Assembly: GCF_004362895.1 (NCBI RefSeq)
Contig: NZ_SNXI01000008.1
Coordinates: forward strand, 43,441-107,440
DNA length: 64,000 bases
Reading direction: 5' to 3'
DNA from: Idiomarina aquatica
GTDB lineage: Bacteria; Pseudomonadota; Gammaproteobacteria; Enterobacterales; Alteromonadaceae
Each line of letters begins with the position of its first letter. Position 1 is the stretch's first letter. Positions 48,197-57,713 of this stretch are shown piece by piece. Position numbers and translations under genes: made by a program. A model generated the notes under the pieces. The model saw only the letters and a program-made list of their open reading frames with translations, did not search any database and had not been told where the DNA came from.

Positions 48197-48808
48197 TCAG
48201 TTACTGTTGTTACTGAACACGGTGACACCACCATTTCTGGGGTTGTAAACAAATGCATTGCCGGTGGTGCGGTAGTCCTCACCCGCCGGTTCTGCGGCCA
48301 AATTTTTGATGGTGTTCGCCAAGTAGTAAACACACAACTGATTATCCATACTTGCTTCTGGATTCGGGGTGGCGTAGGTGAAATATCGGTTTTCACCTAA
48401 GCTCGTATAATCATCGGTTACCGTGGGTGAGCCTTGCAGTATACCCTGCATCAGGCTGACACAGTCGGCGCCGGTTAAATTGCCGTCGTGGATGCTGTCA
48501 TCGCCACGGGCGGTTACCGGGTAACCGGTGTTGCCATCCACGTAAACCGGCAAGGAGTCCAGCTCGACCTGTGCGCCTGCACCTTCGCTACCGGAACCCC
48601 TTGGGCGGCCGCGTAACTCCCACTCGCCACGGGCAATGCCCACGGCACTGGCAAAGCCGCCCGCGACGCCTTCGATAGCAGAGTCTTCGGCATCCGCTGT
48701 CACGTCAGTAAAACGCGGCAGGGCTGAGGCGGCCAATAGGCCTAAAATCACCACCACAATAATCAGTTCGATGATGGTAAAACCGGTTTGTTGCTTTGCC
48801 GTCGTCAT
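48197..48808 (-). CDS. mshB: MshB-like pilin
   Basis: 203 residues. Prepilin leader MTTAKQQTG then FTIIELIIVVVILGLLAASALPRF; GVAGGFASAVGIARGEWELRG and C-terminal Cys spacing match MshB. It lies immediately before mshA on the same strand and resembles it in the N-terminal third only. Whether it is a minor or alternative major subunit cannot be decided from sequence. Confidence 0.82.
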   Translation of the reverse strand: MTTAKQQTGFTIIELIIVVVILGLLAASALPRFTDVTADAEDSAIEGVAGGFASAVGIARGEWELRGRPRGSGSEGAGAQVELDSLPVYVDGNTGYPVTARGDDSIHDGNLTGADCVSLMQGILQGSPTVTDDYTSLGENRYFTYATPNPEASMDNQLCVYYLANTIKNLAAEPAGEDYRTTGNAFVYNPRNGGVTVFSNNSN

Positions 48809-48894
48809 GACCTAATTCCTTATTATTACTAGATCTATTTTATAACGTTATGTTTACGTTTCATACCCGTTGCGCTAAAAACTCTGCACAAAAT

Positions 48895-49356
48895 TTAATC
48901 GCTTAACGATTCTTGTAAACGGCCTTGCCCTGCATGGTACGACAGCTTAACGGTGCTTTCAGTTTCACTGTTAGCCAGTTCATAATCGCACCGTCCTGGT
49001 TGCGATGTTGTCGCCAACGGCTTTCGCCCACCTGCTAACATTTGCCATAGCGGTTCACAACCATTTTTCACACTGGGCCAGCCGCTATCGTTCATCTCTA
49101 ACTGATAGCTTTGCTGTTGAGTTTGTAATGTCACTTGCCCGGGTTTCCCCCGCCTTAACCATTCCGTTCGCGCCAACATCAGGTTTTCGTTAAAACGCTT
49201 AACTAGCACCTCGCGTTCAGCCTGTTGCCAACCCCAACGGTCACTAAAAATACCCAGCTCTAACAGTTTCATCGCCAATAAACCGATAATCACCACCACC
49301 ACGATATTTTGTAGCCAGCGTAATAACCGCGAACGAGACTGCTCTTCGGCGCTCAT
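48895..49356 (-). CDS. mshF: MshF-like MSHA biogenesis protein
   Basis: 153 residues from the ATG at 49356, which overlaps the mshG stop as TGATG; the longer frame runs into mshG. One membrane helix (about 18-35) and a periplasmic part with NGCEPLWQMLAGG and a second Cys, shared with minor-pilin-like proteins. Function within the locus is undefined. Confidence 0.72.
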   Translation of the reverse strand: MSAEEQSRSRLLRWLQNIVVVVIIGLLAMKLLELGIFSDRWGWQQAEREVLVKRFNENLMLARTEWLRRGKPGQVTLQTQQQSYQLEMNDSGWPSVKNGCEPLWQMLAGGRKPLATTSQPGRCDYELANSETESTVKLSYHAGQGRLQESLSD

Positions 49357-50621
49357 CAGCCCCCCTGGTAGGCACTCATCATGTCCCACATTGGGGTGAA
49401 AATACCTAACGCCAAAATCAGTACCATCACCGCAACGACAGCAATCATTGCCGGCTCAATACGTGCTGTGAGGGTTTTAAGATCGTAATCGGTTTCACGT
49501 TCATAGTATTCCGCGACCTCCCTTAACAAGGTATCGATGCGGCCGGTTTCTTCTCCTACTACAATCATCTGCATTACCAGCGGTGTAAAGAGTTTTGAAT
49601 ACCTTGCTGCCCGCGACAAATTGTCGCCCCGCTCAATACTGCGGCGAATATCCAAAATTTTCTTTTCCATCCAAGCGTTATCCACCGCCTCAGCGACCAA
49701 TGACAACGCCTGCGTGAGCGGCACACCGGCGCCCAACATCACTGAAAAGCTACGCGAAAACCGCGCTAGCATGGAACGTTCCAAAATACTGCCAATAACC
49801 GGGACTTTGAGTTTTAAGCTATCCCAAATCAATCGACCCGAGGGCTGACTCACATAGTAGCGCAAGCCAAAAAAGCCGCCAACAATGGCAATGAGCATTA
49901 ACGGCCAATAGTTAACGAAAAAATCAGAGGTACCAAGCAGTGCCCTTGTAGCCCAGGGCAATTCCACGTTAAAACGACTAAACATATCGGCAAATGTGGG
50001 TATCACAAATATATTCAGCACAAACATCGCGATGGCCAGAGCAATTAAGACAAAACTAGGATAACGGGTCGCGGCTTTTATGCGTTTACGGGTGTCCTGT
50101 TCGTTTTCTAAATAAAGCGCCAGCTGTTCAAACGACTCTTCTAATTGCCCGGTGTTTTCGCCAACATGCACGATTGCCACCACCAGTTTAGGAAAAATCT
50201 TCTTATGTTGCGCCAGACCCGCTGACAGGGTGCGACCACGCTCCAACTGGCTATACACGTCTTTCAGCGCTTTTTGCATACGCTTGTTTTGGGTGCTGTC
50301 AGCTAAACCATCAATTGCGCGTAAAATTGGGATGCCGGCGTTGGTTAACGAGTACATTTGCCGACAAAAAATAATTAGCTGATCAAGGTCAACATTGGGC
50401 TCCAGCTGTTCACGCAGAATACTGACCCAGTTATTGTTGGTCTCTTTCGCTGACCCTGGGCGTGGCGTTTTTGTTTTAGCTCCGGCCCCGCCCGCATTAA
50501 CCTGAACCGGCGTTAATCCCTGCGCCATGATCGCCTGCGCCGCTGCGCGGGTATCGTTCGCTTCGACGCTACCCCTTTTTAACTGGCCTTGTTTGTCGCG
50601 GGCCTGGTAAGTGAATTTCAT
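49356..50621 (-). CDS. mshG: MshG, inner-membrane platform protein (PilC/GspF family)
   Basis: 421 residues. Begins MKFTYQARDKQG, typical of GspF, from ATG 50621; two GspF domains (about 85-210 and 285-410) and three membrane helices. FCRQMYSLTNAGIPILRAI and VGEETGRIDTLL are family signatures. It is the platform moved by the MshE ATPase. Confidence 0.94.
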   Translation of the reverse strand: MKFTYQARDKQGQLKRGSVEANDTRAAAQAIMAQGLTPVQVNAGGAGAKTKTPRPGSAKETNNNWVSILREQLEPNVDLDQLIIFCRQMYSLTNAGIPILRAIDGLADSTQNKRMQKALKDVYSQLERGRTLSAGLAQHKKIFPKLVVAIVHVGENTGQLEESFEQLALYLENEQDTRKRIKAATRYPSFVLIALAIAMFVLNIFVIPTFADMFSRFNVELPWATRALLGTSDFFVNYWPLMLIAIVGGFFGLRYYVSQPSGRLIWDSLKLKVPVIGSILERSMLARFSRSFSVMLGAGVPLTQALSLVAEAVDNAWMEKKILDIRRSIERGDNLSRAARYSKLFTPLVMQMIVVGEETGRIDTLLREVAEYYERETDYDLKTLTARIEPAMIAVVAVMVLILALGIFTPMWDMMSAYQGG

Positions 50622-50622
50622 A

Positions 50623-52416
50623 TCAGCCGTCAACCTCCGGGCTGTCGGTGCCCGCATTGTCGTTAACGTCATCATCAACGTCACCCGCTTCTGCTACCTG
50701 GGTGACATTATCCTCAACACTCTCTGCCAGGAACAGCACTTCTTCAACCGTAGTGATACCCTGTTTAGCATAGTCCAGCGCCACCAGCGCCATAGAGCGG
50801 AAACCAGCTGATTCGTTGGCTGCCTCAGCAAAGCGTTGTGTATCGTTCATGCGCAACGCATCCATCATTGCACGATTCATCTCTAGTAACTCAAACACAC
50901 CAATACGGCCTTTGTAACCGGTGTGGTTGCAGTGCTGGCAGCCTTTCCCTTTTTTGTAGTTATGCTGCGAACTGCCTTTTTGTAAGTGCTCTAGTAGGCT
51001 TTCGTGATCGGGCTCTAGCGGTGTATCCGTAGCACAACGCTCACAGGTCCGGCGAACCAACCGCTGAGCGATAATACCGCGCAACGCAGCAGCGACCAAA
51101 TACGAGGGTGCGCCCATATCAATTAAACGCATGGCACTGGTGATAGCATCATTGGTGTGAAGTGTCGATAAGACTAAGTGACCGGTAATTGCGCCTCGCA
51201 AGCCGATCTCGACGGTCTCGTGGTCACGCATCTCACCGACCATGATAATGTCAGGATCCTGACGCAAGGTAGTCCGTAGAACCCGGGCAAAGTCGAGGCC
51301 AATCTTGGCACTGGTCTGCACTTGCGAAATACGGGGTAAACGGTATTCCACCGGGTCCTCGACCGTGATCACTTTTTTGCTTTCGGTATTGAGTTCGCTC
51401 AGTGCACCATACAAGGTTGTCGTTTTACCGGAGCCGGTTGGGCCGGTAACCAGCAACATGCCATGCGGGCGGTTAATCAGCGCGCGTACTCGTTTTAAAA
51501 TATCATCGGGCATCCCGGTTTTATCTAACGACAAAATGCCGCTGGTCTGATCCAGCAGACGCATGACGCAAGACTCACCATACTGCACCGGCATGGTCGA
51601 CACCCGCACATCAATGTTTTTCTTTTTTATCTTGATATTAAAGCGGCCATCTTGCGGCAGTCGACGTTCAGAGATGTCCATACCCGACATCAGTTTTAAG
51701 CGCAGGACCAAGGCACTGGCGATATTGGTTTCATCTAAAATGTTTTCGTGCAAAATACCATCAACACGTTGGCGAATGCGCAACATATTTTCGTCAGGCT
51801 CTATATGAATATCCGATGCCCGGACTTGCACCGCATCCTCGAAAATCGACTGGAGAAGTTTAGCAACGGTAGCATCTTCGCCTTCTTCATCAAGGCTTAG
51901 CGCACCGAGTTCAAACTCCGCTGTATCGTCATATTCATCCTGCAACTGGCTGGCGAAGGTTTCGATGTCCTTGGTCCGTCGATACAGACTATCGAATGCT
52001 TGTAGTAAATCTGCTTCGGCAACGACCGCGATATTGACATCGCGCGACGCCAGTTGTTGATTAATAGCGTCAATAGCTGACAAGTCAGCCGGGTCGCTCA
52101 TGGCAACTTTAGCTTCGTTGTCATTGGCTTCATACACCAACGCTCTGTGACGTCGCGCTTGTACTTCAGACAACAAATTAACTGTCGTTTGAGGGATTTT
52201 TTTATCACTCAACGAGACCATGGGGATCTTCAGCTGCTGAGCCAGAAATTCGGTCAGCTGTTGTTCACTTATGTAGCCAAGCTCAATAAGTGTTGCACCT
52301 AACTTACGACCGGACTGACGCTGTTCTTTTAGTGCTGATTCAAGTTGTTTTTCGCTGATGACCTGTTCGTGAACCAACAAGTCACCCAGGCGCATTTTAA
52401 GGCGTGGACGTTGCAT
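50623..52416 (-). CDS. mshE: MshE, pilus extension ATPase with c-di-GMP-binding N-terminus
   Basis: 597 residues. The N-terminal MshEN region has two tandem RLGxxL/KLGxxL motifs (RLGDLLV at residues 9-15, KLGATLIELGYIS from 38), a type shown to bind cyclic-di-GMP in Vibrio MshE. The GspE ATPase core has Walker A GPTGSGKTTT, Asp box ITVEDPVEYRL, Walker B DPDIIMVGEMRD and a four-Cys zinc site (CERC and CQHC). It drives pilus extension from the cytoplasm. Confidence 0.95.
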   Translation of the reverse strand: MQRPRLKMRLGDLLVHEQVISEKQLESALKEQRQSGRKLGATLIELGYISEQQLTEFLAQQLKIPMVSLSDKKIPQTTVNLLSEVQARRHRALVYEANDNEAKVAMSDPADLSAIDAINQQLASRDVNIAVVAEADLLQAFDSLYRRTKDIETFASQLQDEYDDTAEFELGALSLDEEGEDATVAKLLQSIFEDAVQVRASDIHIEPDENMLRIRQRVDGILHENILDETNIASALVLRLKLMSGMDISERRLPQDGRFNIKIKKKNIDVRVSTMPVQYGESCVMRLLDQTSGILSLDKTGMPDDILKRVRALINRPHGMLLVTGPTGSGKTTTLYGALSELNTESKKVITVEDPVEYRLPRISQVQTSAKIGLDFARVLRTTLRQDPDIIMVGEMRDHETVEIGLRGAITGHLVLSTLHTNDAITSAMRLIDMGAPSYLVAAALRGIIAQRLVRRTCERCATDTPLEPDHESLLEHLQKGSSQHNYKKGKGCQHCNHTGYKGRIGVFELLEMNRAMMDALRMNDTQRFAEAANESAGFRSMALVALDYAKQGITTVEEVLFLAESVEDNVTQVAEAGDVDDDVNDNAGTDSPEVDG

Positions 52417-53437
52417 GTTGATTCCTTATTAATTTGATTTGCTCGGCAATAAAGTTAAGTGTCGGTGTATGCTCGATGCGGATTGCAGCTTGCTCAAAAG
52501 CAGTAAGTGCTTGCTTAGGTTGCTGCTCGCGTAGCGCCAGTGCTAAGCCCAAATACCAGCGACCGTTATCGGGTTGCGCATCGACCAGCGCCTGGTAGCT
52601 GTCGCGCATTGCCGTTATTTGTCCCTGCTGCTGAGCTAAGCTGGCCTGTAACTGATAGTATTGCGGCAGTTGTGACGCATCCGGTATCGCTTGTTGTAAT
52701 AATTTTAATGCCAGGTTTGGCTGCGCTTGCTTTTCTAACATAGACGCTGCCAGTAAACGCAATGAATGTGCGTTGGGGTATTGCGCCAGCCCCTCGCGCA
52801 ATATCGCTAAGGCCTGCGTTGCCTGACCGCGACCAAACTCTAACGCTGCCCATTCTTTGCGGATATCATGTTGTTGAGACTGCGCATTTAATGCCGCCTG
52901 ATAATGTTCAGCGGCGTCGCTAAAGAGCCCTTGCTGCTGTGCCTGCTTGGCTTTTTGCCATGCGCGCTCGGCAAGTTCGGCATTAGACAGCTCTACACTT
53001 TGTTTGGTAAAGCTACCGCGTGGTTTTTCTTCGGTAGTCGCGGGCTGCCTGGCTGGTATTTCTGGCTGTTTCGTTGCTACAGTTTGCGGTATGGAGTCTT
53101 TTCCCGTTGCAGGCTTTTCCCCCGCTGAAGGCTCTTTTTGAGCTGACGGCTCTTGTTCCGCTAAGGGCTCTTTCCCAACTGAGGGCTCTTTGTCGACTGA
53201 AGGTTCTTTTTCGATTACATGCTCTTCTGCTACCGCCTGTTCGGCCGGTCCGTTAGGTGCCGAGTCACTCTGTAACAACCACCACGCCAATACACCGACA
53301 AGTATGACAACCAAAACAAGGCCAACCCAACGCAGCCATGCAAAACGCGGCGGCGCGACAACAGCCGAGCCATTACCACGGGACGCGGTCGGATTGCGCT
53401 GGTCTAAGTCATTCAATACTTTATTGATAAGACTCAC
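52397..53437 (-). CDS. mshN: MshN-like TPR protein
   Basis: 346 residues starting MSLINKVLNDLDQR, the standard MshN beginning, from a GTG at 53437 that overlaps the mshM stop. One membrane helix (about 36-55), a charged low-complexity spacer with six hexapeptide repeats, and TPR repeats (about 145-340) in the periplasm. Likely a scaffold linking inner- and outer-membrane parts. Overlaps mshE by 20 bases. Confidence 0.88.
   Translation of the reverse strand: MSLINKVLNDLDQRNPTASRGNGSAVVAPPRFAWLRWVGLVLVVILVGVLAWWLLQSDSAPNGPAEQAVAEEHVIEKEPSVDKEPSVGKEPLAEQEPSAQKEPSAGEKPATGKDSIPQTVATKQPEIPARQPATTEEKPRGSFTKQSVELSNAELAERAWQKAKQAQQQGLFSDAAEHYQAALNAQSQQHDIRKEWAALEFGRGQATQALAILREGLAQYPNAHSLRLLAASMLEKQAQPNLALKLLQQAIPDASQLPQYYQLQASLAQQQGQITAMRDSYQALVDAQPDNGRWYLGLALALREQQPKQALTAFEQAAIRIEHTPTLNFIAEQIKLIRNQHATSTP
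53102..53209 (-). repeat. Six 18-bp repeats in mshN encoding (K/Q/E)(E/K)P-type hexapeptides
   Basis: Codons 77-112 of mshN read KEPSVD, KEPSVG, KEPLAE, QEPSAQ, KEPSAG, EKPATG. The charged, proline-containing linker joins the membrane helix to the TPR domain. At DNA level the units share GAGGGCTC/GAAGG-type segments, so copy number may vary between strains. Confidence 0.75.
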
Positions 53438-54357
53438 GACAAGGCCTCCCACGGCAAATAATCGCTAAATAGCGCGCCCGCGGCAATGCTTAAGCCCAGC
53501 AGCAAAAATATACTCCACAAGACCAGGCGTTTAGCACGACTACGATAGGTGACATCATCGGTATCCTCAGCGGCCAGTCGCACATGATTTAGTGTTAACT
53601 GATGGCGTCCCTCGCCGTAAGCAAGCAACAGCATTTTGTGGCACAACATATTCACCAAACGCGGAATACCCCGGCTGCACTCATAAATAGCAGTAACCAC
53701 CTTCGCGGGAAAAATTGGTGCGCCATTGTAGCCCGCAACACTCATACGGTGGCCGATATACTGCGCAGTTTCTTGCGCGTTCATTGCGGTTAACTGATAA
53801 GAAAAACTAATACGTTGGCGAAGCTGTCGAAAATGATGCTGTTTTAAGCGTTCATCCAGTTCCGGCTGACCTACTAACACAATATGCAGTAACTTGCGTG
53901 ATTGCGTTTCTAAATTAGAAAGTAACCGCACGGCCTCTAAACTCTCTTCCGGCAGTGCTTGTGCCTCATCAATTAGTAACACCACAGCATGCCCGGCTTG
54001 ATTAATATCGAGCAGTCGTTGTTGCAGTGCCCGCGCTAATTGATGCTGCCCTTCGATGGACTGGGTATCAACCTCAAGCTCCTGCGCTATGGCGCGACGC
54101 AGCTCCTCGGGATTTAAATAGGAATCGGGTACATACGCGGTTTTGAAGAAGTCGGGAATATCATTTAATAACCGTCGGCACAGCAGCGTCTTACCCGTGC
54201 CCACTTCACCAGTAACTTTAATAAAGCCTTCGCCGGTTTTTAACGCCGTCAACACCACCTTCGCTGCTTGCTGATGGCTTTTCAAATCACAATAAAACTG
54301 CGTGTTAGGCGTAATTGTGAACGGCAGTTGCTGCAGACCGTAGTGATACAAGTACAT
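53434..54357 (-). CDS. mshM: MshM, ExeA-like ATPase
   Basis: 307 residues. AAA-type ATPase with Walker A GEVGTGKTLL and Walker B VVLLIDEAQ, and a C-terminal membrane helix (about 277-298). The N-terminus YLYHYGLQQLPFTITPNTQFY is the ExeA/MshM signature. Such proteins help place the secretin through the cell wall. Confidence 0.92.
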   Translation of the reverse strand: MYLYHYGLQQLPFTITPNTQFYCDLKSHQQAAKVVLTALKTGEGFIKVTGEVGTGKTLLCRRLLNDIPDFFKTAYVPDSYLNPEELRRAIAQELEVDTQSIEGQHQLARALQQRLLDINQAGHAVVLLIDEAQALPEESLEAVRLLSNLETQSRKLLHIVLVGQPELDERLKQHHFRQLRQRISFSYQLTAMNAQETAQYIGHRMSVAGYNGAPIFPAKVVTAIYECSRGIPRLVNMLCHKMLLLAYGEGRHQLTLNHVRLAAEDTDDVTYRSRAKRLVLWSIFLLLGLSIAAGALFSDYLPWEALS

Positions 54358-54378
54358 AAAAACTATTACCCGTTCACG

Positions 54379-56076
54379 TTAATTAGCCAGGTCCGGGAAC
54401 CAGGTTTTTAATAAGTCTTGCGAGCGCTGTAACTCCTCGCGCCAGGTATCCACACCAATAACGGTGGGTTTAATTAAAATCACTAACTCCTTTTTTTCGG
54501 TCCGATTAACCCGGTTTTTAAACAAATTACCGATTAGCGGCAAATCACCCATCAGCGGGACTTGCTCAATATCTTCGGTGGTAGACGTTTGCATCAATCC
54601 ACCCAACACCACAATTTCGCCGTTGCGCGCACGAACGATGGTATCACTTTCGCGAATATTGCTGCGTGCTAGCGGCAGGCGTAGAGTCTCGTTACCAATT
54701 TCAATGACTTTTTCTTGCTCAGCCGTTTCCACTACCGACGGGTGCACATGCAATGTCACCACGTCGTCATCACTAATTTGCGGCGTCACATCTAGCGAAA
54801 TACCCGAAAAAAACGGCGTTAATTCGACATCCGAACTGGTCAAGGCATCGTTAAGCCCGGACGTGTTTGTTTGTGACTGGACGTCGGTAACATAGTATTC
54901 ATCCTCACCGATTTTTATCACTGCCTTTTGGTTGTTTGATGCACTGACCCTGGGGTTGGACAGCACCTGAACAGAACCTTGGGTTTGCAACAAGCTCAAA
55001 AAGCTCGAAAAGTTGTTATCGTTAAAGCGCAGCCCGAACAAGCCGTTCGAAGTCGCGGCTGCTAGGTCCGTTGGCGTTGAACCATTCAGGTTAATGTCAA
55101 AACCGTTACCCAGGCCGTCTGCGTATTGATCCAGTTTGCTCCATTGAATGCCCTGTTCAAAACCATCGGCTAATGTCACCTCCACAATCCTAGCCTCGAG
55201 AATAACCTGACGTTGCAAGCGGGTCTGCAAAGTCGCTAAGAATTCACCCACCGCACGAAGTTTTGATGGCTGCGCAGTAACACTGACAATGCCTGCTTGC
55301 GGCGACATTACGACGGTTCCTCCGCCTGCAACCTTTTCCAGCATATCTTGCAACTCACCCCAGAGATCGGTTTCTGACTGAGAACTAACGCTAGCCCCGT
55401 TGCCACCTTGCATAGACTGATTATTAAGATTCCCCGAATTACTGCTGCCTGAACCACCTAAAAGGCCAGGATTATTGAAGTTATTGCTATTACTACTGTT
55501 GTTAAAATTATTACTGCCGTTGTTGCCATTATCATTTTGGCTCACGCCACCGCTCGAAATCTGCGTTTGCGACATACCAAAGCGTTTTAACGATAAATAA
55601 TCCAACGAGAAGGTTTTGGTCCTAACGCCACTTGGGAATACCTGAATCATACGCCCCGTTTGTTTTATTTCGTAACCGTAGGTGTCCTCTATCACCGCCA
55701 GGGTTTCGGCAATGGTTACATCCTTCAAATCAAGCGATATCTCGCCCTTAACATCAGGGTGGACAATGATGTTATACGGCGTATCTATTGTCAGACTGTA
55801 GAAAAACTCGCGGGCATCTAACGCCTTTGCCTGCAACACGAAGCGTTGCTCCCGGACAAGGTCGCTTGTTTTCCCACCGGCTGCTTGCAGCGGCTGGGAT
55901 AAATAGTCTGCCACATCAGCAGGCACATCACTATTAGGTTGTTTTTCAGCCGCTTCCTGCCTATCCGATTCAAGCGCATCATAAACAGCCTGCGGTTGGT
56001 GGTTAGGGTGATACGCACAGGCCGTTAACAGGCTTAACAATATGGTGCTGAGCGCCATTATCACCAATCGATTCAT
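54379..56076 (-). CDS. mshL: MshL, outer-membrane secretin
   Basis: 565 residues. Lipoprotein signal with lipobox LTAC (Cys about 20), N-terminal STN/N0-like domain (about 90-155), an Asn/Gly/Ser-rich insert (about 180-230), and the secretin domain to the C-terminus (VPLMGDLPLIGNLFKNR and VILIKPTVI). It forms the pore through which the MSHA pilus passes. Overlaps mshK by four bases. Confidence 0.94.
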   Translation of the reverse strand: MNRLVIMALSTILLSLLTACAYHPNHQPQAVYDALESDRQEAAEKQPNSDVPADVADYLSQPLQAAGGKTSDLVREQRFVLQAKALDAREFFYSLTIDTPYNIIVHPDVKGEISLDLKDVTIAETLAVIEDTYGYEIKQTGRMIQVFPSGVRTKTFSLDYLSLKRFGMSQTQISSGGVSQNDNGNNGSNNFNNSSNSNNFNNPGLLGGSGSSNSGNLNNQSMQGGNGASVSSQSETDLWGELQDMLEKVAGGGTVVMSPQAGIVSVTAQPSKLRAVGEFLATLQTRLQRQVILEARIVEVTLADGFEQGIQWSKLDQYADGLGNGFDINLNGSTPTDLAAATSNGLFGLRFNDNNFSSFLSLLQTQGSVQVLSNPRVSASNNQKAVIKIGEDEYYVTDVQSQTNTSGLNDALTSSDVELTPFFSGISLDVTPQISDDDVVTLHVHPSVVETAEQEKVIEIGNETLRLPLARSNIRESDTIVRARNGEIVVLGGLMQTSTTEDIEQVPLMGDLPLIGNLFKNRVNRTEKKELVILIKPTVIGVDTWREELQRSQDLLKTWFPDLAN

Positions 56077-56432
56077 TGGTTGTCCCCTACTTCAGCGCTG
56101 CTACGCTTTATTGACGGTGTAAACATCGTTAATTCTATTTCCTTTTGCCCGTTTTGCAGTCGCACTCGCTGGCTTTGTATTGCAGTAATCCGATAGCCGT
56201 TTATCAGGTCATCCTGTTGGTATCGTTGCCCATTAATGATCGCGTAGCGCCGGTTAGTAAAAGCGATAATTTGATTTAATTGCAATGTTTCTACTAGGCT
56301 GTTTTCATCACGCTCAACAACACCGCTACGCCATTCATAAGGGCGTGTTGGATCGCCGGCTACTGCCGTGTTTATCGAAGCGAAGACTAGCGTTATTAAC
56401 AGCGCAACAATAAGCAATCTAAAACTAACCAC
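56073..56432 (-). CDS. mshK: MshK-like pilus biogenesis protein
   Basis: 119 residues with a signal peptide (about 1-25, ending AVAGDPTRP) and a short periplasmic domain (NQIIAFTNRRYAIINGQRY in part) like PilP/MshK. It probably bridges the inner-membrane complex and secretin. Overlaps mshJ by 8 bases. Confidence 0.83.
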   Translation of the reverse strand: MVSFRLLIVALLITLVFASINTAVAGDPTRPYEWRSGVVERDENSLVETLQLNQIIAFTNRRYAIINGQRYQQDDLINGYRITAIQSQRVRLQNGQKEIELTMFTPSIKRSSAEVGDNQ

Positions 56433-57072
56433 CGATTATCTCCCTATCAGTACTCAGCAGCCGCCAATTTAGTATCACTTCGGCTTGTGGATATTCTACA
56501 ACGCGGTAATTAAACTGATGCCATTGCACGTTGGGATGCTGTTGCCGCAATTGTGTCAAAAACTGTTGTAGTTCAGTGTAGTTGCCGCGGTATGTCGCAT
56601 TGACTTGATGCTGATATAAGCTGGCATAATCTTGTTCTTCGCCCATTGCAACGGGTGACTCTGAGTTAAGACTCACTAACGATATGCTGTCAGGATAGTT
56701 CAATGCATTGCCCAAAAACTCTCGCCGCTCAGCTTTATCCAATAACGTAAATCGTTCGGTTTTGGCTTCAATTTCTTGTAAACGCTGTTGCTTACGAGAA
56801 ATTTTTTGCGTCAGGGGTTGGTTCACATCCTCCTGCAACTGTTGCGTTAACTCAGACTGTAATTGTTGCTGCTGCGTCGTTTGCTGTTCAACTTGCGTCA
56901 ATTGCTGCTGTTGCTGCTGGTGTTGCTCCAACGCAGGCATTATTTGATAGCTCAGCAAAGGCAATGTGACGAGTACCCATACAGCGATAGTAATCAAAAA
57001 TCGCCGCTCGCGCGGTTGCTCGCTAAAGCGTTGCTGCAGTTGCTGCCATTGTTGCTGAAGCCGCTCGATCAC
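56425..57072 (-). CDS. mshJ: MshJ (PilO-like) inner-membrane assembly protein
   Basis: 215 residues. One membrane helix (about 24-44), a Gln-rich coiled coil (about 50-105; CAG/CAA-rich DNA at ~56,860-56,930) and a small ferredoxin-like C-terminal domain. It pairs with the PilN-like MshI2. Overlaps both neighbours. Confidence 0.83.
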   Translation of the reverse strand: MIERLQQQWQQLQQRFSEQPRERRFLITIAVWVLVTLPLLSYQIMPALEQHQQQQQQLTQVEQQTTQQQQLQSELTQQLQEDVNQPLTQKISRKQQRLQEIEAKTERFTLLDKAERREFLGNALNYPDSISLVSLNSESPVAMGEEQDYASLYQHQVNATYRGNYTELQQFLTQLRQQHPNVQWHQFNYRVVEYPQAEVILNWRLLSTDREIIGG

Positions 57073-57713
57073 GGTGTTTCCCCGCTATTGCTGCTATTAC
57101 TTCCTGCACTATCATTTAACGAACTATCACTTAACGGATTATTACTTAAAGAAAAAGTCTGCTGGTTTTGCTCATTTCTATCCAGGTCAACCACCGCAAA
57201 ACGACTTTGCGCTAACAATGGTACATGCCGAAACCGCTGCATCCAGCGAGGGAGTAAATTAGCTTCAATCGTTTTACCGGTAAGCGATATGCCCTGCCGA
57301 CCCATACTAAATTCCGTTAGCCATAAACCCTCGATATCAACTTGATAAAGCGCTTGCATCAACTGATCAGGCGCGCTGTTATGTGTCGTTTGTCGATCTG
57401 ATAATTGTTGGTTTAAGCGTTGCTGTGCAGCAATTTTTTTATCAAGCGCTAAATCCTGCTCAATCAGCTGTTGGCTTGGTTGACGTTGCTTCAATTGTTG
57501 CTGTAATTGCTCAGTTCGTTGAGTGTGTTGCTGAAGCGTTTGCTGCGCCTGCGTCAATTGGTTGTCACTTTTTTGTTCTAACCATTGCGCATAACCCATC
57601 GTAGCGACGACTAAAAACAACACCAATGCAACACTAACTGCTGCGCGGTTCAGTGTTAAGCGCTGAATTACGGGTTTTAAGTCATCTCGTAACAGGTTAA
57701 CCGATTGCTTCAC
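57069..57713 (-). CDS. MshI2 (PilN-like) inner-membrane assembly protein
   Basis: 214 residues. The short cytoplasmic N-terminus MKQSVNLLRDDLKP is the PilN-type peptide (INLLP-like) that docks on the PilM-like partner; then a membrane helix (about 25-44), coiled coil and a periplasmic domain ending in a Ser/Asn-rich tail. Forms the alignment complex with MshI and MshJ. Often annotated MshI2 or PilN. Confidence 0.84.
   Translation of the reverse strand: MKQSVNLLRDDLKPVIQRLTLNRAAVSVALVLFLVVATMGYAQWLEQKSDNQLTQAQQTLQQHTQRTEQLQQQLKQRQPSQQLIEQDLALDKKIAAQQRLNQQLSDRQTTHNSAPDQLMQALYQVDIEGLWLTEFSMGRQGISLTGKTIEANLLPRWMQRFRHVPLLAQSRFAVVDLDRNEQNQQTFSLSNNPLSDSSLNDSAGSNSSNSGETP

Noticed and set aside
47626..48396. 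256-residue version of the major pilin
   Set aside because: The first 84 residues lack pilin features and overlap mshB on the same strand; the prepilin leader starts at 48144.
56860..56940. CAG/CAA trinucleotide run as a microsatellite or phase-variable tract
   Set aside because: The codons are mixed and encode a Gln-rich coiled coil in mshJ; trinucleotide changes would keep the frame, so no phase switch is expected.
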